Notes under the pieces: model-generated | What the model was told of the DNA's origin: nothing | Database searches by the model: none | Seen by the model: the letters and a program-made list of their open reading frames with translations, nothing else | Position numbers and translations under genes: made by a program | In this document: positions 1-7,078 of the stretch, piece by piece | How positions within the stretch are numbered: position 1 is the first letter of the stretch | Layout: every line of letters begins with the position of its first letter | Assembly: GCA_947594085.1 (NCBI GenBank) | Contig: CANQEB010000016.1 | Span: forward strand, 1-17,730 | Direction: 5' to 3' | Length of the DNA stretch: 17,730 nt | DNA from: an uncultured Lachnospiraceae bacterium | GTDB taxonomy: Bacteria > Bacillota > Clostridia > Lachnospirales > Lachnospiraceae

Positions 1-1006
1 TCACCGTATCGATTGCGCTAAACACGCCCTCCTTGTCCTCCTGCATATCCTTGTTGTAGGCGAGCGGAAGACCCTTCATCGTCGTCAGCATTCCCATCAG
101 TGCGCCGTAGACACGTCCCGTCTTTCCGCGCACAAGCTCCGCAATATCCGGGTTTTTCTTCTGCGGCATGATGCTGCTCCCCGTGCTGAACGCGTCGTCC
201 AGTTCGACGAAGCCGTATTCATTGGAATTCCAGATAATAATCTCCTCCGAAAAACGACTCAAATGCATCATAATCGTCGCAAGCGCTGACAGATACTCGA
301 TCACATAATCACGGTCAGACACCGAGTCCATACTATTGCGCGTCGGTCCGGCAAACCCAAGCAGCTGCGCTGTATATTGTCGGTCTAGCGCATATGTCGT
401 CCCCGCAAGTGCCCCAGCGCCCAGAGGACAATAGTTCATCCTGTGATAAATATCCTTCATGCGGGAGCGATCTCTGCGAAACATCTCAAAATATGCCCCG
501 ATATGATGCGCGAGCGTCACCGGCTGTGCCTTCTGTAAATGTGTAAATCCAGGCATGAATGTATCAATGTTCTCCTCCATAATCCTCTGAAGAACACACA
601 GCAAGTCATACAGCAATGTATCTGTCGTCTGTATTTCCCCGCGGATATACATGCGCATGTCAAGCGCTACCTGATCGTTGCGGCTGCGCCCAGTATGAAG
701 CTTCTTCCCAGTATCTCCGATCCGCTCAATCAAATTCGCCTCGACAAAACTGTGAATATCCTCGTATTCCGATGTGACCGCGAGCGCTCCAATTTCTACG
801 TCTCGCAAAATCCCGCTCAGCCCATCCAGAATCTTATCACATTCCTCCTGCGTCAGAATCTCCTGTTTCGCCAGCATTTTCACATGAGCCATACTGCCCT
901 CGATATCCTGACGATACAGTCTTTTGTCAAATAAAATAGACGCGTTGAACTCATAGACCATCTGATCGGTCTGTTTCGTGAAGCGTCCTCCCCACAACTG
1001 TGCCAT
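1..1006 (-). CDS. argH: Argininosuccinate lyase, 3-prime end cut off by window edge
   Basis: Reading the minus strand from ATG at 1006 gives [14 protein letters not shown], the typical ArgH N-terminus. About 335 codons lie in the window; the family is usually near 460 residues, so roughly the last quarter is missing. The fumarase/aspartase superfamily signature [12 protein letters not shown] is read near 150-185, and the substrate-binding stretch HTGRSRNDQ near 690. The enzyme splits argininosuccinate into arginine and fumarate in the cytosol, the last step of arginine synthesis. GAGAGGG stands just before the start codon. No argG or other arginine gene lies upstream; the preceding minus-strand gene encodes a cell-wall enzyme, so argH probably has its own promoter in the 1007-1214 gap. 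Confidence 0.96.
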   Translation of the reverse strand, partial: MAQLWGGRFTKQTDQMVYEFNASILFDKRLYRQDIEGSMAHVKMLAKQEILTQEECDKILDGLSGILRDVEIGALAVTSEYEDIHSFVEANLIERIGDTGKKLHTGRSRNDQVALDMRMYIRGEIQTTDTLLYDLLCVLQRIMEENIDTFMPGFTHLQKAQPVTLAHHIGAYFEMFRRDRSRMKDIYHRMNYCPLGAGALAGTTYALDRQYTAQLLGFAGPTRNSMDSVSDRDYVIEYLSALATIMMHLSRFSEEIIIWNSNEYGFVELDDAFSTGSSIMPQKKNPDIAELVRGKTGRVYGALMGMLTTMKGLPLAYNKDMQEDKEGVFSAIDTV

Positions 1007-1022
1007 TTTTCCCTCTCTTCTG

Positions 1023-1041
1023 ATCGAGCGTCACGCTCGAT
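1023..1041 (-). promoter_or_regulatory. Hairpin in argH leader
   Basis: A perfect inverted repeat, ATCGAGCG-TCA-CGCTCGAT (8-bp arms, 3-nt loop), lies 17 nt upstream of the argH ATG and right before its Shine-Dalgarno. No T-run follows on either strand, so it is not a standard terminator. It could affect translation or mRNA stability; that role is inferred. Confidence 0.45.
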
Positions 1042-1132
1042 GATCCGTCATATTTTCCTCTACAGTATTCCCAAATGCTGTAGACTGTCCCGAACACCAA
1101 GTCTACCATATGCAGGTCATTCATGCAAGTAA

Positions 1133-1175
1133 ATAATACAGGGCTACTGCAGACACCGAAACACGCCATCTGCAG
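1133..1175 (-). promoter_or_regulatory. Candidate argH promoter overlapped by a 7-bp inverted repeat
   Basis: On the minus strand TTTCGG (1161-1156) and TATTAT (1138-1133) are separated by 17 nt, a weak -35 with a fair -10. The arms CTGCAGA (1147-1153) and TCTGCAG (1169-1175) flank the -35 hexamer, an arrangement that suits a repressor operator. A start here would give a leader of about 120 nt containing the 1023-1041 hairpin. An ATTCATG word at 1119-1125 resembles an ArgR half-site, but the other half is poorly spaced. Nothing else is seen in the 1007-1214 gap. Confidence 0.3.
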
Positions 1176-1214
1176 CAACCCATTATTCCACGAAACCAAA
1201 TCCAAATATACAGA

Positions 1215-2486
1215 TTAATAAGAAACAACCTTCGTCCCGTACGGAAGCCTCTTCAAGTATGCAAAGTCGGCCGCACTCAATCTGACACAACCATACGAGA
1301 GAGCGCCCCATGTGTTCCTATCCAGGTAGCCATGGAAAGCCTGCCCCCACTCTTTGTATGGGTTCCAATAGAAGTAGATATGCGCCGGATCCCCGCGGTC
1401 GAGAAGTTCATACTGCCCAACTGCTGTATGTCCCATCGGACCTCCTATGATGCACTGCGCAACACGCTGTTCCTTCCATCGTCTTTGCGAGCCCACAAAG
1501 AAGTGAACGCTTCCTGTATACTGGCTGATCCAGATCAGATAATTCGTCTTGCTAGTATATCCGCCACAGTTGATAAACGACTCTGCCTGATTCTTACTGT
1601 AGTATGTATATGACGGAGCCAAATACAATTCTCCATAATTAAGATAGGAGCCATTTACCGTGTACGTGCTCCCCTGCTGTCCTCCGCTGAACAACAAAGT
1701 GGCATCAATGGGACCACTGGCATGATACGCCACAAGTACTCTCGTTCCCTTCTTGAGCGCGACATTCTCGCCTGTCTCTTTGTCTTTCGCTATGACATCC
1801 CGGTTCAGCCACGCCTGCCATAGTCTTCCATGCACAACTTCCAGCTTTTTCCCTTTTACTTTAAGCTCATTGGACTTTGTCGAAAGAACTCGTTTGCCTT
1901 TCTTTATCCTGTAGCTGCGAAGCATGTATTTGTAGGATTCACCCTCCGGGATGCTGACCAAGCAGCTGGTATCCTGCAAAGTCTGGAGCTTTTTATATTT
2001 GCCCTTTTTCTTGTTGTATCGATACAGAATGTATCCGTCTGCCTTCTCCGTCTCATCCCACTCGAGATACGCATATCCATTTCCATAGCAGAGCACACGG
2101 AGCGTCTGAGGTTCGACGTCTACTGGCGGAGAGCCTTCCTCGTTCTCCACGGTCTTCCGGCCATTTTGCAGGTATGCAAATATCTGGAATGAAAACATCC
2201 TCCCAGGCCTGAGCGCCACTACGCATCTGCAATCCGTCGTAGTCGCTATAGGCTTTCCCCCTATGATCTCGCTCGTCTCCGAATCGACTAAGTAAACATT
2301 GTATCCCGTGGCATTCTTCGCTCTGGTCCACGTCAGAGTCGCTCTGGTTCCCGTCACATCAGTGGCTATCACCGTCTCGACAAAGCCTGGCTTCACAGCT
2401 GCGGATGAAAGCAGCGCCGGCGCAAATGCCAGAACAAATGCAACCAAAAGCAATCCTCTGATCCTCTTAAGTGATAACTTCCTCAT
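1215..2486 (-). CDS. Exported L,D-transpeptidase (YkuD domain) with Fn3-like repeats
   Basis: A 423-residue protein with a signal peptide (MRKLSLKRIRG, then a hydrophobic run to about residue 30), two fibronectin-III-like repeats at about 31-120 and 125-205 (the second with YAYLEWDETEKADGYILYR), and a C-terminal YkuD domain from about 280. YkuD enzymes make 3-3 peptidoglycan cross-links or anchor proteins outside the membrane, using a cysteine. The motif here is H385...SYGC400VRL; the usual SHGC has Tyr398 in place of His (codon TAT). The start was set at 2486, because GGGAGG lies 6 nt upstream of it. The upstream in-frame ATG at 2507 lacks a ribosome site and sits at about the predicted transcription start. 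The gene diverges from the MATE gene. The exact substrate is unknown. Confidence 0.85.
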   Translation of the reverse strand: MRKLSLKRIRGLLLVAFVLAFAPALLSSAAVKPGFVETVIATDVTGTRATLTWTRAKNATGYNVYLVDSETSEIIGGKPIATTTDCRCVVALRPGRMFSFQIFAYLQNGRKTVENEEGSPPVDVEPQTLRVLCYGNGYAYLEWDETEKADGYILYRYNKKKGKYKKLQTLQDTSCLVSIPEGESYKYMLRSYRIKKGKRVLSTKSNELKVKGKKLEVVHGRLWQAWLNRDVIAKDKETGENVALKKGTRVLVAYHASGPIDATLLFSGGQQGSTYTVNGSYLNYGELYLAPSYTYYSKNQAESFINCGGYTSKTNYLIWISQYTGSVHFFVGSQRRWKEQRVAQCIIGGPMGHTAVGQYELLDRGDPAHIYFYWNPYKEWGQAFHGYLDRNTWGALSYGCVRLSAADFAYLKRLPYGTKVVSY

Positions 2487-2512
2487 CCTGATCCTCCCAC
2501 TTGTCATGGTTC

Positions 2513-2518
2513 ATTATA
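2513..2518 (-). promoter_or_regulatory. -10 element of the L,D-transpeptidase gene
   Basis: Minus-strand TATAAT lies 26 nt before the chosen ATG and would start transcription near 2506. A TTGACA sits further upstream but about 28 nt away, too far to be its normal -35, so the -35 is unclear. In the rest of the 281-bp divergent gap (2487-2767) only the opposing MATE promoter is recognised. Confidence 0.4.
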
Positions 2519-2675
2519 ATATATCATTTCCAGGTTTTCATATACCTGTCAATATTTTCTGAAATATCATAACAAAAATGCTATTGGGTGTCAAGCTTGC
2601 TCAATTAAATTTTTTGTGTGGTTTCCCTCATAGTTTATTATGTGCCATCTGCCCTTTTATTGTTGTATTTGGTTC

Positions 2676-2704
2676 TTGTTTTCACCTGTCAGTTCTGTTA
2701 AAAT
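2676..2704 (+). promoter_or_regulatory. Promoter of the MATE gene
   Basis: TTGTTT (2676-2681) and TAAAAT (2699-2704) are separated by exactly 17 nt. Transcription would begin near 2711, giving a leader of about 57 nt with AAGGAG at 2753-2758 ahead of the ATG at 2768. The -35 is weak and the -10 good. Confidence 0.5.
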
Positions 2705-2767
2705 GGCACAAAGCTCATATATGTATTCTCACGTCCCGGCAAAGGACGAAACAAGGAGTCGACAGCC

Positions 2768-4129
2768 ATGAATATACGTGCCAAAAACACAGATCCATTT
2801 TACCGTCAGATTTTCAGACTGACGCTTCCTATTGTCGTTCAGAATCTGCTGAGCGCCGCGGTGAGTTCGGCTGATGTCGTCATGCTCAACAGTGTCGGAC
2901 AGTCGGCGATCTCCGCCGTCTCTCTTGCGTCTCAGTACGCGAGCGTCCTCTTCATGATTTTCTACGGGCTCGGCACTGGCGCCACGATGCTGAGCGCACA
3001 GTATTGGGGAAAGAAGGACATCCACGCGATCGAGCTTGTCGAGGGCATCGCCCTGCGCTTCTCCCTTGCAATCTCCACTGTGTTCTTGCTCTGCACACTG
3101 TTCGTACCGGACTGGATGATGCGCGTGTTCACAAATGATGCGGAGCTGATCTCACTCGGCGCGTCATATCTTCACATCGTCGGCTTCAGTTATGTGTTCT
3201 GGAGTATCTCAGAAATCTACCTGGCATCGCTTCGCAGTGTAGAACGTGTAACGATCAGCACTATATTGAACGCCCTCGCATTGGGGCTGAATGTCTGCCT
3301 GAACGCAGTCTTCATCTATGGACTGTTCGGCGCGCCAAAGCTCGGAGTTTCCGGCGTCGCGCTCGCGACAAGCATTTCCCGCGGCATACAGCTCTTCTGC
3401 TGTATTCTTGTATCGCACTATTCAAAAGATGTGAAGCTGCGTTTTTCCTACATATTTGCCCGGAACAAAATCCTCTTCCAGGATTTCTTACGCCTCTCCA
3501 TACCGGCACTTGGAAACGACCTTTCATGGAGCGTCGCCTTTTCCATGTACTCTGTAGTGCTCGGACATCTTGGAAGTGACATGGTTGCCGCAAATTCCAT
3601 CGTCGTTGTCGTGCGCAATTTTGCGACAGTTTTCTGCTACAGTCTGGGAAGTGTATCGACCATCTGGCTTGGCAAATTGATAGGCCAGGGTGACATGGAC
3701 ATGGCAAAAAGAGACTCGAAACGATTGGTTTGGCTGACGGTCTTCACCGGCATTCTCGGTGGTATTTTTGTTTTGATCGCATCGCCTTTCGTCCTCAGCC
3801 ACGCTTCTCTGACTGACCAGGCAATGCATTACTTGAAATACATGCTGCTCATCAACAGCTACTATATTGTGGGAACTGCCCTGAACACGACTCTGATCGC
3901 CGGCGTGTTCCGCGCAGGAGGAGACAGCCGTTTCGGTTTCATCTGTGACACAATTGACATGTGGTGCTATGGAGTACCGCTCGGTTTTCTCTCCGCATTT
4001 GTCTTCAAGCTTCCCCACCTTGTAGTCTACTTCTTGCTCTGCACAGACGAATTTGTCAAATGGCCGTGGGTCATCGCACACTACCGCAGCTATAAATGGC
4101 TGCACAATGTGACGAAGGAATATGAATAA
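2768..4129 (+). CDS. MATE family multidrug/metabolite exporter
   Basis: This 453-residue integral membrane protein has about twelve hydrophobic segments in two halves. Each half opens with the family pattern: FRLTLPIVVQNLLSAAVSSAD near residue 17 and FLRLSIPALGNDLSWSV near 240. VVMLNSVGQSAISAVSLASQ in the first half, and GAPKLGVSGVALATSISRG before the linker, are typical of MATE proteins. Members export cationic drugs or metabolites in exchange for Na+ or H+; the substrate cannot be read from sequence. AAGGAG stands 9 nt before the ATG. The gene diverges from the L,D-transpeptidase, and queH follows after 84 nt on the same strand, so the two may be co-transcribed although their functions look unrelated. 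Confidence 0.93.
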   Translation: MNIRAKNTDPFYRQIFRLTLPIVVQNLLSAAVSSADVVMLNSVGQSAISAVSLASQYASVLFMIFYGLGTGATMLSAQYWGKKDIHAIELVEGIALRFSLAISTVFLLCTLFVPDWMMRVFTNDAELISLGASYLHIVGFSYVFWSISEIYLASLRSVERVTISTILNALALGLNVCLNAVFIYGLFGAPKLGVSGVALATSISRGIQLFCCILVSHYSKDVKLRFSYIFARNKILFQDFLRLSIPALGNDLSWSVAFSMYSVVLGHLGSDMVAANSIVVVVRNFATVFCYSLGSVSTIWLGKLIGQGDMDMAKRDSKRLVWLTVFTGILGGIFVLIASPFVLSHASLTDQAMHYLKYMLLINSYYIVGTALNTTLIAGVFRAGGDSRFGFICDTIDMWCYGVPLGFLSAFVFKLPHLVVYFLLCTDEFVKWPWVIAHYRSYKWLHNVTKEYE

Positions 4130-4213
4130 ATAGACTCCCGGCAATTGCTCAAAGTCAAAACAGAACTCAAAATCGCAGGGCCTCGGCAGGCATCCTGCAG
4201 CGGAGAACACGAT

Positions 4214-4996
4214 ATGATACAGAATCACAGAAATTATCAGCGAGAGCTGGACCGCATCCTGAACGAACTTGGCAGCAGAGAAATTTCTGACAATCCCACG
4301 CCGGAAACCGCTCTGCGCGAATCCGGCGTCCCGGCCAGGCAGAACGTGCTTCACACGGCCGGAACACCCTCGCTCCTGCTCCACAGCTGCTGCGCGCCGT
4401 GCAGCAGCTATGTGCTGGAATACCTCTCCCGCTATTTCCGAATCACAGTCCTCTATTACAATCCGAACATCTACCCGGAGGAGGAATATTTTCGGCGCAC
4501 AGAGGAGCAACAGCGCCTGATCCGGGAAATGCCCCTGCCGAACCCCGTTCAGTTCCTGGAAGGGCGTTTTGAGCCTGCTGAATTCTACACGGCGATCCGC
4601 GGTTTAGAGCACATCCCGGAGGGTGGCGACAGATGCCGCGCCTGCTTCCGTCTCCGCCTTGACGAGGCGGCCCGGATTGCCTCCGAACGCGGCTTCGATT
4701 ATTTCACCACTACCCTAACGATCAGCCCGCTCAAAAACGCTGCGGCGCTCAACGAAATTGGCGAAGCGCTGGCGGATGAGTACGGGGTTCGCTGGCTTCC
4801 CTCCGATTTCAAAAAGAAAAACGGCTACAAGCGTTCCATTGAGCTCTCCGCTGAGTACGACCTGTATCGTCAGGACTATTGCGGCTGCGTGTTCTCCAAA
4901 AGAGAAAGGGAGCATCAGAAAGCAGACCAGGCTATCTCTCCTTCCCACGCAGACACTTCTTCTCCACGAGATTCAGCGCACCGTACAGCAACATAG
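4214..4996 (+). CDS. queH: Epoxyqueuosine reductase QueH
   Basis: QueH is the Fe-S enzyme (former DUF208) that reduces epoxyqueuosine to queuosine at the tRNA wobble base, replacing QueG in many anaerobes. Visible cysteines fit the family: HSCCAPCSSY (Cys59, 60, 63), CRACFRLRL (Cys141, 144) and YCGC (Cys223, 225). The start was placed at ATG 4214, with GGAG 8 nt upstream. An in-frame TTG at 4145 would add 23 residues but has no ribosome site. The product is 260 residues. The last 20 or so residues, after KRERE, lie past the conserved domain and are encoded across the 3-prime end of the convergent permease gene. No terminator is seen between the two genes. Confidence 0.92.
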   Translation: MIQNHRNYQRELDRILNELGSREISDNPTPETALRESGVPARQNVLHTAGTPSLLLHSCCAPCSSYVLEYLSRYFRITVLYYNPNIYPEEEYFRRTEEQQRLIREMPLPNPVQFLEGRFEPAEFYTAIRGLEHIPEGGDRCRACFRLRLDEAARIASERGFDYFTTTLTISPLKNAAALNEIGEALADEYGVRWLPSDFKKKNGYKRSIELSAEYDLYRQDYCGCVFSKREREHQKADQAISPSHADTSSPRDSAHRTAT

Positions 4997-5840
4997 CAAT
5001 CACGCAGAGAATTACGATGGACAGAATTACCCAATCCAGCTTGAATACCTGGCTTCCGTATATGATCAAATACCCCAGCCCCTGTCTGGCTCCGATGAAT
5101 TCTCCAATCACAACGCCTACCAGGCACAGACCGATATTCACCTTCATGACACTGATCAAAAGCGGCACTGTACCCGGCAGGATTACTTTTGTGAGCACGT
5201 CGCGTTTCGTCCCCTGCAGTGTGTAGATCAGCTTGATCTTGTCCGGGTCCATCTCTCTAAAACCGGTGTAGAGATTCAGGATGCTTCCGAAAATTGCGAC
5301 GGACATGCCAGCGACGATGATGGACTTCATGTTCGCGCCCAGCCACACAATCAGAAGCGGGGCAAGCGCGGATTTGGGCAGACTGTTCAAAACAACAAGA
5401 TACGGTTCCAGGATCTCGGACAGCTCCGTGTTGTACCACAGAAGTACGGCCGCTCCGGTCCCGAGCAGGACAACACAGCCAAAGCTCACGAGCGTCTCCG
5501 CGAGCGTGATCCCTACATGCCGGAAAATGCTTCCATCTCTCCACATCTCACAGAAGGTTTTGGCCACACGCGAGGGACTGCTAAAGATGAATCCGTCGAT
5601 CCAGCCAAGTCGAACGGCCGTCTCCCACAGCACAAGAAACACGACAAAGATCAGAACCTGCGCCGCCGTGATACGGTACTGTCGGTTGCGCAAAGAACGC
5701 AGATACGTGTGCTGCGTCAGAGATACTTCGGGTGCCGTAAAACTGCTCTCACGGATCCAAGCAGCTTGAATCTCGGTCGTCCTGTTCCGACACTTCCGTG
5801 AATTCTTTTTGATTGTCTCTGCACTATTCCTCATTGTCAT
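4932..5840 (-). CDS. ABC importer permease, SsuC/TauC (nitrate/sulfonate/taurine) type
   Basis: A 302-residue membrane permease. After a polar N-terminal stretch of about 58 residues, longer than usual for SsuC-like proteins (about 250-270 residues in total), there are roughly six membrane segments. The family patterns W-E near LVLWETAVRLGWIDGFIFSSP and the EAA-like cytoplasmic loop LQGTKRDVLTKVILPGTVP are present. It works with the ATPase encoded directly upstream. ATG 5840 has GGAGGAGA just before it, inside the end of the ATPase gene, and the two frames overlap by 17 bp, so translation is coupled. Its 3-prime end overlaps queH by 65 bp in the opposite direction. The substrate is unknown: sulfonates, taurine, nitrate, or thiamine precursors are all possible. 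Confidence 0.88.
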   Translation of the reverse strand: MTMRNSAETIKKNSRKCRNRTTEIQAAWIRESSFTAPEVSLTQHTYLRSLRNRQYRITAAQVLIFVVFLVLWETAVRLGWIDGFIFSSPSRVAKTFCEMWRDGSIFRHVGITLAETLVSFGCVVLLGTGAAVLLWYNTELSEILEPYLVVLNSLPKSALAPLLIVWLGANMKSIIVAGMSVAIFGSILNLYTGFREMDPDKIKLIYTLQGTKRDVLTKVILPGTVPLLISVMKVNIGLCLVGVVIGEFIGARQGLGYLIIYGSQVFKLDWVILSIVILCVIAMLLYGALNLVEKKCLRGKER

Positions 5841-6618
5841 TCATCTCCTCCCACAGAAGGTTGAAATACTCCTGAAATTCTTTTGTGCTTCTGCGCGCAA
5901 GCGGAGAAAGACCCTCCTGCTCAAACTTCAACTCCAGTATTTTTCGAATGCTCGCCGGGCGCTTCGTCAGAATGATAATGCGATCCGCCATGCTGACCGC
6001 CTCAGAAAGATCATGGGTCACCAGCAATGCCGTCTTTTTCTCCCTGTGCAAGATAGCTGACACGTCGTCGCACACTGCAAGTCTCGTCTGAAAGTCCAGC
6101 GCCGAAAACGGCTCATCCAAAAGCAGCAGCTCCGGGCCGAGTGCCAGCGTCCGAATCAACGCCGCTCTCTGTCGCATTCCTCCGGACAGTTCGCTCGGCC
6201 GTGCGTCGCGAAAACGCTCCAAGCCGTAGTCCCTCAACATCTTGTCAATCCTCGCCTGGCTTTCTTCATCCAGCCGATGTTGAATCTCCAGGCCAAGTGT
6301 GACATTTCGGTAGACTGTACGCCATTCAAACAGATGGTCTTTCTGTAGCATATAACCGATCTTTTCACGCAGGGCAGATCCCTCCGATGCGGTATTGTCG
6401 ACGGCAAAATCACCATTATATGAAATTGACCCGCTCTCGGGAGAAAGCAATCCGGAAATCAAAGAAAGCAGCGTGGATTTTCCACAGCCGCTCGGTCCTA
6501 CTACCGCAATGAATTCTCCCTGCTGCACCTGAAACGATATATCCTGAAGCGCGCACGTCTCACCACCCCTGCTGTGATACGCGTAACATACATTTATGAG
6601 TTCCAACAACGGTCTCAC
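5824..6618 (-). CDS. ABC importer ATPase, SsuB/TauB type
   Basis: A complete ABC ATPase of 264 residues: Walker A GPSGCGKST (41-49), Q-loop Gln92, signature LSGGMRQR (144-151), Walker B LLLLDEP (164-170) with FSALD as D-loop, and switch His202 in LLVTHDLSEA. The SsuB/TauB group powers uptake through permeases like the one that follows. The start is GTG at 6618, set by AGGAGGTG about 7 nt upstream; the ATG two bases earlier is out of frame and closes at once. A periplasmic-type substrate-binding protein, required for this importer class, is not encoded on either side: tRNAs lie upstream and queH downstream, so it must be elsewhere. Confidence 0.92.
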   Translation of the reverse strand: MRPLLELINVCYAYHSRGGETCALQDISFQVQQGEFIAVVGPSGCGKSTLLSLISGLLSPESGSISYNGDFAVDNTASEGSALREKIGYMLQKDHLFEWRTVYRNVTLGLEIQHRLDEESQARIDKMLRDYGLERFRDARPSELSGGMRQRAALIRTLALGPELLLLDEPFSALDFQTRLAVCDDVSAILHREKKTALLVTHDLSEAVSMADRIIILTKRPASIRKILELKFEQEGLSPLARRSTKEFQEYFNLLWEEMNDNEE

Positions 6619-6792
6619 ATTTTGACACCTCCTGTCATCGCTATGTCCCGCCAGTCACCACATATGTGACTGCAAGCATATGCTCCTTATAGTCCATGAT
6701 ATGAAACAAGAGGGGGTGAGTGTGCGAGGTAGTTCGGAAACAATTTTAAATAGACAGTCGGAGAAATATTTACAAATCTCTACAAGTTTTCA
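6619..6792 (-). promoter_or_regulatory. Leader of the ABC importer operon with a 7-bp hairpin
   Basis: This 174-bp stretch has no supported gene. It holds an inverted repeat CAGTCAC (6652-6658) and GTGACTG (6666-6672) with a 7-nt loop, about 34 nt upstream of the GTG start, and a 10-bp palindrome AGCATATGCT (6675-6684). A TATAAG at about 6687-6692 on the minus strand could be a -10, but no matching -35 was found. An 18-codon frame, MDYKEHMLAVTYVVTGGT (6697-6641), covers the hairpin and lacks a clear ribosome site. No known riboswitch core (TPP, SAM, T-box) was recognised. Confidence 0.3.
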
Positions 6793-6820
6793 TTGATTTT
6801 CTGGAATATCATGTTATAAT
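6793..6820 (+). promoter_or_regulatory. Promoter of the tRNA pair
   Basis: TTGATT (6793-6798) and TATAAT (6815-6820) are 16 nt apart. Transcription would start near 6827, about 26 nt before the first tRNA, as expected for a stable-RNA unit ending at the 7011-7067 terminator. Confidence 0.65.
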
Positions 6821-6852
6821 GGTTTCTGTATTGACGAATACGGAGATTGCAT

Positions 6853-6926
6853 GGAAGCATAGCTCAGCTGGGATGAGCGCTCGCCTGACTAGCGGGAGGT
6901 CAAGGGTTCGAGCCCCTTTGCTTCCA
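6853..6926 (+). tRNA. tRNA-Val (anticodon GAC), with non-consensus loop bases
   Basis: The cloverleaf folds fully: acceptor GGAAGCA with TGCTTCC, D stem GCTC/GAGC, anticodon stem CTCGC/GCGGG (one T-G pair), variable loop AGGTC, T arm AAGGG-TTCGAGC-CCCTT, discriminator A. The anticodon loop CTGACTA gives GAC (6887-6889), reading GUC/GUU valine codons. Two oddities are visible: position 37 is T (6890), where bacteria almost always have a purine, and the D loop carries an extra T (6874) next to the stem compared with the neighbouring tRNA-Ala. CCA is not encoded. The type follows from the anticodon alone; function is less certain than for the next tRNA. Confidence 0.85.
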
Positions 6927-6935
6927 TTTCTCTTT

Positions 6936-7008
6936 GGGGCATTGGCGCAGCTGGGAGCGCGCCACACTGGCAGTGTGGAGGTCACGGGTTCAAGTCCCGT
7001 ATGCTCCA
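6936..7008 (+). tRNA. tRNA-Ala (anticodon GGC)
   Basis: Acceptor GGGGCAT pairs with ATGCTCC, including the G3-U70 pair that identifies alanine tRNA. D stem GCGC/GCGC, anticodon stem CCACA/TGTGG with loop CTGGCAG (anticodon GGC, 6969-6971), T arm ACGGG-TTCAAGT-CCCGT, discriminator A. CCA is not encoded. It lies 9 nt after tRNA-Val and is surely part of the same transcript. Confidence 0.97.
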
Positions 7009-7010
7009 TC

Positions 7011-7067
7011 AAAACGCGAAGCAGACGAACCCTGCAGAGGGCTCATTGGCTCCGCGTTTTTGTTTTT
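7011..7067 (+). terminator. Rho-independent terminator after the tRNAs
   Basis: AAAACGCG (7011-7018) pairs with CGCGTTTT (7053-7060), helped by AGC/GCT inside and a CCCT-GCAG-AGGG inner hairpin, and is followed by TGTTTTT to 7067. On the minus strand the same stem ends in four T only, so it may also weakly stop the histidine kinase transcript ending at 7079. Confidence 0.8.
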
Positions 7068-7078
7068 CCTGATTTCCT

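Noticed and set aside
951..1205. 84-codon minus-strand frame over the argH start
   Set aside because: It is in another frame than argH, mostly non-coding leader, with no domain or ribosome site.
3524..4510. Minus-strand frame of 328 codons
   Set aside because: It is antisense to the MATE and queH genes, with no recognisable domain.
4758..5801. Plus-strand frame of 347 codons
   Set aside because: It lies inside queH and antisense to the permease, both of which have clear families; the composition is not protein-like.
6619..6852. Riboswitch (TPP, SAM, T-box) ahead of the ABC importer
   Set aside because: No conserved core sequence of these families was found; only simple inverted repeats are present.
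6809..7012. Minus-strand frame of 67 codons reading GLEPVTSTLPVWRAPSCANAP
   Set aside because: It is the antisense of the two tRNA genes, a well-known false protein call.
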